A stretch of 41,277 nucleotides of DNA, from NCBI GenBank assembly GCA_013214355.1, contig JABSSL010000035.1:71088-112364 (forward strand), written 5' to 3'. This document shows, piece after piece, positions 8,664 to 15,571 of this stretch (within the stretch, counting starts at the first letter, position 1; each line of letters begins with the position of its first letter). Below the pieces are notes generated by a model. The model was not told the origin of the DNA, made no database searches, and saw nothing but the letters and a program-made list of their open reading frames with translations. Source of the DNA: Saprospiraceae bacterium (GTDB lineage: Bacteria; Bacteroidota; Bacteroidia; Chitinophagales; Saprospiraceae). Made by a program: the position numbers and the translations under genes.

Positions 8664-9566
8664 CTAAAAATACCCTTGTTTCTTTCGGTCCTCCATGGCC
8701 GTTTCCGAGCGCTTATCATCGGCCCTTCCTCCCCTCTCGGTCTTTCGGGCAGTAGACACCTCAATAATGATATCTTCTATGCTAGCAGCTTCAGAAGGCC
8801 AAACACCAGTACACGTTACATCCCCAATGGTACGGCAGCGCACCATCATTTCTTCTACTTTTTCCTCTGGCTTTTTCATAATAAAGGGAGAATCAGCCAT
8901 GTAAATGCCATCCCTCAAAAATACCTTCCGCTTATGCGCAAAGTACAAACTAGGCAACTCAACCTCCTCTAAAGCGAGGTATTGCCAAACGTCCAGCTCC
9001 GTCCAGTTACTGATAGGGAATACCCGAAAATGCTCGCCAAACTGCTTTTTACCATTGAAGATATTCCATAGTTCTGGACGCTGGTTCTTTGGATCCCACT
9101 GGCCGAATTCATCTCGGTGAGAAAAGAAGCGTTCTTTAGCCCGAGCCTTTTCCTCATCTCGACGAGCTCCACCAAGAGCCGCATCGTATTTGCCATTTTC
9201 CAAAGCCTCTAACAAAGCAGTCGTCTGCAAGTAGTTTCTACTAGCGTTGTACCCCTTTTCCTCTACCACGAGTCCTTTATCAATAGCTTCCTGAACAGAA
9301 CCAACGATCAATCTAGCCCCGATCTTTTCGACCATAGCATCACGATATTCAATGGTCTCAGGGAAGTTATGGCCTGTATCTATGTGCAATAAAGGAAAGG
9401 GAATTTTTGCCGGATAAAAGGCCTTCATGGCCAAATGGGTCATCAGGATAGAATCCTTACCCCCAGAGAACATTAGCACAGGATTCTCAAATTGTGCAGC
9501 TACTTCTCTTAAGACAAAGATCGATTCCGCTTCGAGTTCCTTCAAGTGATTGAGATGATAACTCAT
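8664..9566 (-). CDS. cysD: Sulfate adenylyltransferase subunit 2
   Basis: A 300-aa catalytic subunit of heterodimeric ATP sulfurylase, which adenylylates sulfate to APS in the cytoplasm. It belongs to the PP-loop ATP-pyrophosphatase superfamily: the SGGKDS loop is at residues 34-39. Family blocks 'HIDTGHNFPETIEYRD', 'GGARRDEEKARAKER', 'FPISNWTELDVWQYL' and the C-terminal 'RCRTIGDVTCTG' plus 'ERGGRADDKRS...MEDRKKQGYF' are all present. The length is normal. It sits between cysC (31-nt gap) and cysN on the same strand, so the three are almost certainly co-transcribed. Confidence 0.97.
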   Translation of the reverse strand: MSYHLNHLKELEAESIFVLREVAAQFENPVLMFSGGKDSILMTHLAMKAFYPAKIPFPLLHIDTGHNFPETIEYRDAMVEKIGARLIVGSVQEAIDKGLVVEEKGYNASRNYLQTTALLEALENGKYDAALGGARRDEEKARAKERFFSHRDEFGQWDPKNQRPELWNIFNGKKQFGEHFRVFPISNWTELDVWQYLALEEVELPSLYFAHKRKVFLRDGIYMADSPFIMKKPEEKVEEMMVRCRTIGDVTCTGVWPSEAASIEDIIIEVSTARKTERGGRADDKRSETAMEDRKKQGYF

Positions 9567-9597
9567 CGGGAGAATTTTAGGTCAAGTATGAATAAGA

Positions 9598-10200
9598 TTA
9601 TAATTGAATTTCCGGTAAAGTCTTTTGGTAAAGAAGCTCCACTCCTTCAGCCAGACTCAACTCATGGGTCTTAATTTCTAGAAAAGGTTCTATTGGCATC
9701 TCATAAGGAGAATCAATCCCAGTGAACCCCTTAATTTGCCCGCTTCGCGCCTTTTGATACAGCCCTTTAACATCACGTTTTTCGCATTCCTCTAAAGGAG
9801 CGTTGACAAAAACCTCCAAGAAATCTTCTTCGCCAATAATCTCTGCCGCCATCTTTCGGATGGCTCTAGTTGGGCTAATAAAGGAGGCCAAAATAATAAG
9901 CCCACTATGTGCGTACAAGCGGGCTACCTCAGCTATCCTTCGAATATTTTCCGTACGGTCTTCGACACTAAATCCTAGATTTTTGTTGATTCCGGATCGA
10001 ATGTTATCCCCATCCAGCACCTGTGGGAAAAAACCAGCTTCAAACAAGCGGCGCTCTAAGTGTTGCGCTATGGTGCTTTTACCGGAACCGGAAAGTCCTG
10101 TCAACCATAGGACCTTGCCTTTTTGTCCTAGTCGTTGCTCTCGTTCTTCCCTACTCAGCAAGCGATCAAAAATGGGATGTATGTTAGTACTTTCTGCCAA
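9598..10200 (-). CDS. cysC: Adenylylsulfate (APS) kinase
   Basis: A 200-aa enzyme that phosphorylates APS to PAPS. It carries the Walker A motif GLSGSGKS (residues 35-42), 'LDGDNIR' (62-68), 'DRTENIRRIAEVA' and 'SFISPTRAIR', all standard for CysC. The frame runs upstream to ATG 10323, but that would overlap the preceding gene and add a basic, unconserved leader. TTG 10200 gives the usual N-terminus 'ESTNIHPIFDRLLSREERE' and a normal length. The upstream DUF2061 gene ends 43 nt before it. With cysD and cysN it forms a complete sulfate to PAPS module. No sulfite or PAPS reductase is present in the window. Confidence 0.92.
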   Translation of the reverse strand: MAESTNIHPIFDRLLSREEREQRLGQKGKVLWLTGLSGSGKSTIAQHLERRLFEAGFFPQVLDGDNIRSGINKNLGFSVEDRTENIRRIAEVARLYAHSGLIILASFISPTRAIRKMAAEIIGEEDFLEVFVNAPLEECEKRDVKGLYQKARSGQIKGFTGIDSPYEMPIEPFLEIKTHELSLAEGVELLYQKTLPEIQL

Positions 10201-10243
10201 AATAGAACTCGTATTTATGCGCTTAAAAACAATACGTCTAGTT

Positions 10244-10504
10244 TTAAAGTTGTCTTCGTGTCTTTTTTGTCTGGAATAATTTTTGGATTGTCCCCGCAGG
10301 AACACGCTGCCATGCCCGTTCATGTAAATAGTAGATCACTAGCTTTAAACATAGTTCTAGGCCAGCTACTAAACTTGACTTTTGGAGTACATCTTCGCAA
10401 CCGGACCCCTTAAAGACCAAATAGGCCAATGAAAATGTAGTCCCAGTTGCAATTAATCTCCATGTAATAGCCTTTAGGACACTTCTCCCTTTAGATTCTT
10501 TCAT
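10244..10504 (-). CDS. DUF2061 small membrane protein
   Basis: An 86-aa protein with two membrane-spanning stretches: 'KAITWRLIATGTTFSLAYLVF' near residues 11-31 and 'SSLVAGLELCLKLVIYYLHERAW' near 43-65. The pattern of K.I.WR..AT....LAY....G....AG..E...K...YY.HER.W is the DUF2061 signature. Its function is unknown. Genes of this family often head sulfate-activation operons in Bacteroidota, as here, which suggests a link to sulfate uptake or handling (inference). ATG 10504 is the only reasonable start. A TAACTTTG box on the minus strand about 92 bp upstream could be its promoter. Confidence 0.85.
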   Translation of the reverse strand: MKESKGRSVLKAITWRLIATGTTFSLAYLVFKGSGCEDVLQKSSLVAGLELCLKLVIYYLHERAWQRVPAGTIQKLFQTKKTRRQL

Positions 10505-10595
10505 AGCTTCCGTCTTATTGGTTCGTTATGGAAAATGGGCTGTTCGAAGTGTCAGATAAAATTTCTGGTCGAGGGACAGCTTTGATTAGGCGCGG

Positions 10596-10603
10596 CAAAG
10601 TTA
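10596..10603 (-). promoter_or_regulatory. Probable -7 box (TAACTTTG) of the cys operon
   Basis: Read on the minus strand the bases are TAACTTTG, a full match to TAnnTTTG. A start near 10589 would give a leader of about 85 nt before DUF2061. The -33 element is not recognisable. Confidence 0.35.
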
Positions 10604-10655
10604 GGCTTTTATTGAAAAAAAGGAAACACATCAGTGAATTTCGAAAAACACATAG

Positions 10656-10663
10656 TACATTTG
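10656..10663 (+). promoter_or_regulatory. -7 box (TACATTTG) upstream of the DUF6089 gene
   Basis: TACATTTG matches TAnnTTTG and is identical to boxes at 21246 (minus) and 33226 (plus). A transcript would begin near 10670, about 80 nt before ATG 10752. Confidence 0.45.
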
Positions 10664-10751
10664 TGCTATACTTACCCCAGCAAGAGCAACATTACTACGC
10701 CCAAGGACGTATATCACACTTTATTCCAAAAGGCGACTTAAGTCTGATCCC

Positions 10752-11591
10752 ATGAAAAAGTATTTGCACCTGTTTTTACTGTTGCTGGGTTTCCAATTTG
10801 GTACAGCACAATCTTATGATTTTGGTCTCTTCTTAGGCACTTCCTTCTACGAAGGAGATATTGCACCTACCGCCTACAAAGATTATTTCAAGACCTTTCA
10901 ACCTGCTATCGGATTCTCGGTCAGAACTTGGCCAGAATACAAATTCTCTTTCCGACTTGGTTTTAACTACGGAACCGTGACCGGGAGTGATACCCTGCGC
11001 ACTAGTACACGAGACCGTAGGATAACATTCCGAACTAGAATCTACGAATTCTATGGTGTGCTGGAGTGGAATTTTGCGTATTGGAAACCTGGGGACGGCG
11101 TATTTTCCGTTACCCCATATTTTTTAGGAGGGGTGAATGTATTTCGATTTAATCCCCAGGCACCATTCGAGGGCCAATGGATTAATCTGCAACCTTTAGG
11201 TACCGAAGGTCAGGGTTTGCCTGGATTCGAAAAACCTTACTCACTGACGGAAGTTGGCATACCGATAGGAGGAGGAATCCGGCTGCAACTTAGCAAGCAC
11301 ATTACGATGAGTTTTGAACTAAGTGCCCGAAAATTATTCACTGATTATCTGGATGATGTAAGTGGAACCCAATTTCTCTACAATGACGTCAAACGAGGCA
11401 ATGGTACGCTAGCAGCCAAACTAAGTTTACCTGGATTTGATGAAGGTCTACAGGATTCATTTGATGTTGAACAACGAGGAAACCCCGCCAAGGATTGGTA
11501 CTATATGGCAGGCGTGACGATAGCCTATCGCTTTAGCAATTCTTTCTACTATTATCAAGGGAAACCAGTAATTGGTTGTCCGCGATTCTAA
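10752..11591 (+). CDS. DUF6089-type outer-membrane beta-barrel protein
   Basis: A 279-aa protein with a clear signal peptide (MKKYLHLFLLLLGFQFGTAQ). It then has the family opening 'YDFGLFLGTSFYEGDI', the 'FSFRLGFNYG' strand, the long 'RTRIYEFYGVLEWNFAYW' segment and the closing 'YYMAGVTIAYRFS', a beta-barrel pattern matching DUF6089 proteins of Bacteroidota. These sit in the outer membrane; their function is unknown. The last residues (YYQGKPVIGCPRF) extend past the barrel. It is a single-gene unit: a promoter box lies upstream at 10656 and a strong hairpin follows at 11605. Confidence 0.85.
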   Translation: MKKYLHLFLLLLGFQFGTAQSYDFGLFLGTSFYEGDIAPTAYKDYFKTFQPAIGFSVRTWPEYKFSFRLGFNYGTVTGSDTLRTSTRDRRITFRTRIYEFYGVLEWNFAYWKPGDGVFSVTPYFLGGVNVFRFNPQAPFEGQWINLQPLGTEGQGLPGFEKPYSLTEVGIPIGGGIRLQLSKHITMSFELSARKLFTDYLDDVSGTQFLYNDVKRGNGTLAAKLSLPGFDEGLQDSFDVEQRGNPAKDWYYMAGVTIAYRFSNSFYYYQGKPVIGCPRF

Positions 11592-11604
11592 ACTAGAAAT
11601 GACC

Positions 11605-11636
11605 AACCCCACTTCCTAGCATGAAGAAGTGGGGTT
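11605..11636. terminator. Bidirectional intrinsic terminator
   Basis: AACCCCACTTC (11605-11615) pairs perfectly with GAAGTGGGGTT (11626-11636), an 11-bp stem with a 10-nt loop between convergent genes. A short T-rich tail follows on the plus strand. Confidence 0.75.
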
Positions 11637-11676
11637 TGTTCTGCTCTTCAGGTCCTGGAGTATGAACTCTTACTCA

Positions 11677-12546
11677 TCAGGAAGCAAACCTCTCTTTGCG
11701 ATGCGATTTTGGTGTTAAACCATGACTATTACAATATTTCTGATGTCTCGCCTCAGCTAACCAAAAAGTATTGGCAGGCTCTAATTCGGTCGTCACCTCA
11801 AAACCTTTCTCCTCTAATTCCTCAATGAGCTTTTCAGCAACCTTCTTTTGGTCTTCATTTTGGAAGAAAATAGCAGAGCGGTACTGTCCCCCCTTGGCGC
11901 GCCGATCCACGGTAGGATCATGCATTTCAAAGAAAACCATCGCTAGCTTTTCAAAGCTCGTTACAGCGGGATCAAAGGTTACCTCTACCGCTTCCGCATG
12001 GCCTGTCTCTTTCCCACAAACCTCTTTGTAAGTTGGCGAATCCGTATGACCTCCGGTAAACCCAACCCTCGTTGCGATCACCCCGTCCTGCTGTCCAAGG
12101 AAATACTCTTTACTCCAAAAACAACCCGCCGCAAAAACCGCCTTTTCCAATTTCTTTTCAGCAGGCTTGATTTGTTCCCACTTATCTCTACGGATAAACC
12201 TCATTGAGATAGAATTGACGCAATGCCGCGTATTCTTCTCGGTCATTCTTTCTCCAATAAAGACATGCCCAAGGTGTCCATTACAGTTCGCACAGACGAT
12301 CTCCGTTCGGCGGCCATCCGCATCTATGTGGCGTTTAACTGCTCCGGGCAACTCATCGTCAAAGCTGGGCCAACCGCAACCAGAGTCAAACTTGTCTTTG
12401 GCATCATACAAGGGAGTTTCACATTGACGGCAGATGTAAACGCCATCAATCTTGTGATCCCAATATTCGCCAGTGTAGGCACGTTCCGTACCTTTGTGCA
12501 AAATTACTCTTGCCTCTTCGGCATTTAATGGATTTCTCTTATCCAA
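11677..12546 (-). CDS. msrBA: Fused peptide methionine sulfoxide reductase MsrB-MsrA
   Basis: A 289-aa fusion that repairs both stereoisomers of oxidised methionine. The N-terminal MsrB domain (about 1-125) has the zinc cysteines C39/C42 and C85/C88 and the catalytic 'RHCVNS' with C109. The C-terminal MsrA domain (about 135-289) has 'GCFW' with catalytic C142, 'GHAEAVEV' and 'QYRSAIF'. The order B then A is the less usual fusion order. The start appears to be TTG 12546: the minus strand carries AAGGAG (12555-12560) eight bases upstream, a strong ribosome binding site for this phylum, and no ATG fits. There is no signal peptide, so it acts in the cytoplasm. Confidence 0.93.
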   Translation of the reverse strand: MDKRNPLNAEEARVILHKGTERAYTGEYWDHKIDGVYICRQCETPLYDAKDKFDSGCGWPSFDDELPGAVKRHIDADGRRTEIVCANCNGHLGHVFIGERMTEKNTRHCVNSISMRFIRRDKWEQIKPAEKKLEKAVFAAGCFWSKEYFLGQQDGVIATRVGFTGGHTDSPTYKEVCGKETGHAEAVEVTFDPAVTSFEKLAMVFFEMHDPTVDRRAKGGQYRSAIFFQNEDQKKVAEKLIEELEEKGFEVTTELEPANTFWLAEARHQKYCNSHGLTPKSHRKERFAS

Positions 12547-12554
12547 AATAAATT

Positions 12555-12560
12555 CTCCTT
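12555..12560 (-). promoter_or_regulatory. Strong Shine-Dalgarno site of msrBA (AAGGAG)
   Basis: Read on the minus strand, AAGGAG lies 8 nt before TTG 12546. Good Shine-Dalgarno sites are rare in this window, and this one decides the non-ATG start. Confidence 0.6.
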
Positions 12561-12737
12561 TTGCCCGAAAACGAGCTGATTGTTGTGAATAAAATAGTTC
12601 CTATAGTATTAACAGAAGGGTAAAGACAAAGTTGTCAGCGCACCTCCCATTGAGGTGCTAGGTTTGATAGGATTTGAAAATCTTAGAAAAAATGTAAAGT
12701 TTTTTGTGTGCTCGGAGAGAAATTTTGGAGTTGGGGC

Positions 12738-12769
12738 AAAAAAAAACAACTGCCCAAATCGGGCAGTTG
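12738..12769 (-). terminator. Intrinsic terminator on the minus strand
   Basis: CAACTGCCC (12747-12755) and GGGCAGTTG (12761-12769) form a 9-bp stem with a 5-nt loop. On the minus strand the stem is followed by nine T's (complement of 12738-12746). No minus-strand protein gene lies upstream within reach. Confidence 0.8.
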
Positions 12770-13000
12770 CCACTTTACACTCACTAGTTTATGAAACTTA
12801 AGCCAACGTATTGCAAATTGATGATATATATCTTTACGTGGTTTTCACCACTTTGTTACCAAGTTGAAGTTTTTTTTACAATTACTTCGTTTGATCGTTT
12901 ATATAATAGACGCTCAAACGTTCAAATGTGTTGTATGGGGTATTGTTAAAGAAATACTAATTTTCTAAAAAATGTTTAATTGTCTTGTGGAAATTTAAGC
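12770..13000 (-). ncRNA. Candidate small RNA ending at the 12738 terminator
   Basis: This is an inference from structure only. A minus-strand terminator at 12738-12769 has no upstream gene, and inside the stretch the minus strand forms GTGGT-GAAA-ACCAC (12838-12851), a stem with a GNRA tetraloop that exists only on that strand. The 5' end is not determined; the sequence could start anywhere up to the second terminator near 13001. I do not recognise it as 6S, SRP, RNase P or tmRNA. Confidence 0.3.
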
Positions 13001-13036
13001 AAAAAAAGGCTAAAAGTCCAGTATTCACTAGACTTT
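13001..13036 (-). terminator. Second minus-strand terminator-like hairpin
   Basis: The arms 13013-13022 and 13027-13036 form a 10-bp stem with a 4-nt loop. One pair is a G-U wobble only when read on the minus strand, which favours minus transcription. Seven T's follow shortly after on that strand (complement of 13001-13007). Confidence 0.6.
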
Positions 13037-13133
13037 CGGCATTTAGCTTGCAAAATTGACAAGCCAAAAAAAAATCTGATTTTTTTTTCCAACCCTACAT
13101 TTTTCTTAGCGTCTCTACTATAAAATATTGCAC

Positions 13134-13685
13134 GTGACAACTTTTATTACTGCCAAGGAAGAAAAGCTAGTACAAGCTTGCCTACAAAAAGATAGGCAGG
13201 CACAAAAGCAATTGTACGAGCAGTACGTGAGGGCGATGTATCACTTGGCGATAAGAATGGTCCCCGATGCCGGTACAGCAGAAGATATAGTGCAGGAGAG
13301 TTTCATCAAAGTCTTTCAGTATTTACAACATTATAAGGGAGAAGCTACCCTCGGGGCTTGGATCAAGCGAATAACGATTAACACTTGCCTAAGTCATTTA
13401 AGAAAGAATGACCGCTTGGTGTTTAAGGGAGAAACCTATGAACAAGTGCCTACAGATGAGCAGTCAGTGCGGCCAAGCCAAAAAAGTCAATTGCCTAAAA
13501 TACACGCTGCTATCAAGGAACTCCCAAGCGGCAGCCGTACCGTTTTAACCCTGCATCTATTGGAAGGGTATCAACATAAGGAAATTGCTGAGATTCTAGG
13601 CATTACTGTCTCTACGTCAAAGACCCAATACAGGCGAGGTCGATTATTATTGCAAAAGATTTTGAAGGAAAAATACAAACTGTAA
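13134..13685 (+). CDS. ECF-type RNA polymerase sigma factor
   Basis: A 183-aa sigma-70 family regulator. Region 2 is visible as 'QKQLYEQYVRAMYHLAIRMV', then 'AEDIVQESFIKVFQYLQHYKGEATLGAWIKRITINTCLSHLRK'. Region 4 contains 'IKELPSGSRTVLTLHLLEGYQHKEIAEILGITVSTSKTQYRRGRLLLQKIL', with the helix-turn-helix over the EIAEILGIT part. The frame opens at TTG 13128; GTG 13134 is preferred because it starts closer to the conserved region. It is the first gene of an apparent three-gene unit with a membrane protein and a DUF4097-like protein. That arrangement is commonly seen for a sigma factor with its membrane anti-sigma partner. Confidence 0.92.
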   Translation: MTTFITAKEEKLVQACLQKDRQAQKQLYEQYVRAMYHLAIRMVPDAGTAEDIVQESFIKVFQYLQHYKGEATLGAWIKRITINTCLSHLRKNDRLVFKGETYEQVPTDEQSVRPSQKSQLPKIHAAIKELPSGSRTVLTLHLLEGYQHKEIAEILGITVSTSKTQYRRGRLLLQKILKEKYKL

Positions 13686-13719
13686 TCACCCCAATTACCA
13701 AAAAGTAAATCAGAAGAAA

Positions 13720-14295
13720 ATGGATCCATTAGAAGATTTCATCCTAGAGAACAGAGAGGAACTTGATCGTGTAGAGAAGATTCACCAGGAAGCCCTTTGG
13801 AATAGAGTCGCAAAGGCCCTACCGGATGAAGCATCCCTAGCAGTAGTGCATGAAAAGGAAAATCCATGGCAAATCTCCATCGGTAGAAACTGGCTCATGG
13901 TAGCTGCCGGATTGGCTCTAGCGATTGGAGTTGGCTTATATTGGATCAAGGCGAGTCCCGTCGGGAATCACGCCAAAGTGGAGTTAGCACAATTTTCTCC
14001 AGAGTTGGCGGAGGAACAGGCGAGATATATAGCTTTAGTCAAAGCTAAGGAAGATGAAATAGGAATTGATGAGCTAGATCGTGAAATCTTCCAGGAAGTT
14101 TTCGAAGAGTTAGAAACCTGGGAACAAATCTATCAGGAATATCTAGTAGATCTCCCGACCTACCAAGCAAAAGAAGAGGTTGTCCATACCTTGTCGAAAT
14201 ATTACGAGCGAAAGATCCGGATTTTAGAACGTTTGTCTCGAGAAATGGAAAAGCATTATCAACAAGAAAAAAGGAAAAATGAAAAACGCATTTAA
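13720..14295 (+). CDS. Single-pass membrane protein, putative anti-sigma factor
   Basis: A 191-aa protein with a cytoplasmic-looking N-terminus of about 65 residues (acidic, DFILENREELDRVEKIHQEALW), one membrane span 'WLMVAAGLALAIGVGLYWI' near residues 66-84, and a charged, helical periplasmic part with likely coiled coils. No zinc-binding HxxxCxxC motif is visible. The gene lies 34 bp after the sigma gene and overlaps the following gene by 17 bp. By position and topology it probably holds the sigma factor inactive, but I see no named domain, so this is an inference. Confidence 0.75.
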   Translation: MDPLEDFILENREELDRVEKIHQEALWNRVAKALPDEASLAVVHEKENPWQISIGRNWLMVAAGLALAIGVGLYWIKASPVGNHAKVELAQFSPELAEEQARYIALVKAKEDEIGIDELDREIFQEVFEELETWEQIYQEYLVDLPTYQAKEEVVHTLSKYYERKIRILERLSREMEKHYQQEKRKNEKRI

Positions 14296-15571
14296 TATAC
14301 TTATCCTATGCTTATTGGTCACCAGCGCTTGTTTTGGCCAAGATGAACAACAGAAGACCATTAGCAAAGTCTTTTCAGGGAAACAGAAAGTCAGTGTGAC
14401 TCATCGATACGGCCCTCTTCAGGTTGTCAAGAGTGGAGACGGCCAAATTAAGCTTACCGCGACCCTCTCCGCCCGAACGAAAGAGCCCGGAGATATGGAG
14501 TTGCTCGAAAAGCAGTTTGATCTAGAGATCGTCGAGTCCACAAATATTCTAGATATCAAAACCAACTTTGAGATAGAAAACTGGAACAGTCGCAACGGAA
14601 TCATCAGTCTCAAATTCAAGGATGGTTCCAGGCTGAAGCAAGTCAAAGATCTCGAGATTGGCTTTCTGTTAGAAGTACCTAATCTTGAAGAGCTGAGTTT
14701 GGCCAATAAGTATGATGAGATCATCATTCGAGAGGATATCAGTACCAACTTGAATATTAATCTATATGATGGCCGCTTACAGACGGCCAATATTGACGGG
14801 CAGCTCAAAATTGCCACCAAATACAGCAAAGGATCTATCGGCAACTTTACGAACGGGGAGCTCAATTTTTACGACAGTGATTTCAACCTGGGAAATGCTC
14901 AAAATGTCCTACTCACATCTAAATATTCTAAGCTTCAATTCAGCGATGTCGGAGCCTTTACCATCGAGAGCTACGACGATAAGATCACTTGGACTAATGT
15001 TAAGGGAGATATCTCTATTATTGATAAATACTCCGACTTCGTGGGAGGAAGTTTCGCCAATGGTAAGTTTGAACTCCATGATAGCAAGGTTACCCTCAAG
15101 GATGGTGAAAGTTTACAATTGAAAAGTAAATACACGAAGTTCAAATTTGGAACGCTGCAAAGCCTAAGTTTCGAACTTTCCTACGACGACAAAGTGGAGA
15201 TAGTCAGTCTTGGAAGTCTAAAAAGCAAGTCCAAGTACACCGACTATAACATCGGCGAACTCAAGAGTGGTCTTAGTGTAAATTCGTACGATGATGATTT
15301 CGAAATAGAGCGCTTTACCGGCCCCCTACAAGGCATTGACTTCACTGGAAAATACAGTGACATCACGCTGATTTTACCAGAATCCATTGACTATCGGCTG
15401 GAAGCCTATGCCAAGTATGGAAAGATTCAATATGCTGAGTCCAGTTTACAGACCAACTACTACAAAGAAAAGAATGATGAAGTCGAGATTAAAGGTCAGA
15501 CCAAGAATGCTAGTGATAGCAGCCCTTTGATTTCGATTAATTCCTACGATGGAAAGATCATTTTGAATTAG
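14279..15571 (+). CDS. Secreted DUF4097-like repeat protein (beta-helix-like)
   Basis: A 430-aa protein with a signal peptide (NAFNILILCLLVTSACFGQ). After a leading 'GKQKVSVTHRYGPLQVVKSGDGQI' region, it contains roughly eight short repeats in which 'KYS/KYT/KYD' and 'SYDD/YDG/HDS' alternate about every 20 residues. This fits a stacked beta-helix such as the DUF4097 putative-adhesin family. In other Bacteroidota such proteins follow sigma/anti-sigma pairs, so a role in sensing or shielding the cell surface is plausible but unproven. Its start overlaps the preceding gene, so translational coupling is likely. It converges on the next minus-strand gene with a 14-bp overlap at the 3' ends. Confidence 0.82.
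   Translation: MKNAFNILILCLLVTSACFGQDEQQKTISKVFSGKQKVSVTHRYGPLQVVKSGDGQIKLTATLSARTKEPGDMELLEKQFDLEIVESTNILDIKTNFEIENWNSRNGIISLKFKDGSRLKQVKDLEIGFLLEVPNLEELSLANKYDEIIIREDISTNLNINLYDGRLQTANIDGQLKIATKYSKGSIGNFTNGELNFYDSDFNLGNAQNVLLTSKYSKLQFSDVGAFTIESYDDKITWTNVKGDISIIDKYSDFVGGSFANGKFELHDSKVTLKDGESLQLKSKYTKFKFGTLQSLSFELSYDDKVEIVSLGSLKSKSKYTDYNIGELKSGLSVNSYDDDFEIERFTGPLQGIDFTGKYSDITLILPESIDYRLEAYAKYGKIQYAESSLQTNYYKEKNDEVEIKGQTKNASDSSPLISINSYDGKIILN

Larger units (their letters stand above)
12570..13127. other. Gene-free AT-rich stretch with minus-strand RNA signals
   Basis: No plausible protein gene is present on either strand. The stretch is AT-rich with several homopolymer runs. It holds two hairpins followed by T-runs on the minus strand (12738-12769 and 13001-13036) and a minus-strand GNRA-capped hairpin (12838-12851). 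The pieces suggest one or two small minus-strand transcripts rather than a plain promoter region for the sigma gene. Confidence 0.5.

Noticed and set aside
9803-10279. 158-aa plus-strand frame opposite cysC
   Set aside because: It is antisense to a clear APS kinase, Ser/Lys-rich with no domain.
10201-10323. 41-residue N-terminal extension of cysC
   Set aside because: It would overlap the DUF2061 gene and has no match to the family; TTG 10200 gives the normal length.
10528-10755. 75-aa plus-strand frame upstream of the DUF6089 gene
   Set aside because: It spans two promoter boxes and overlaps the start of the real gene; composition is not protein-like.
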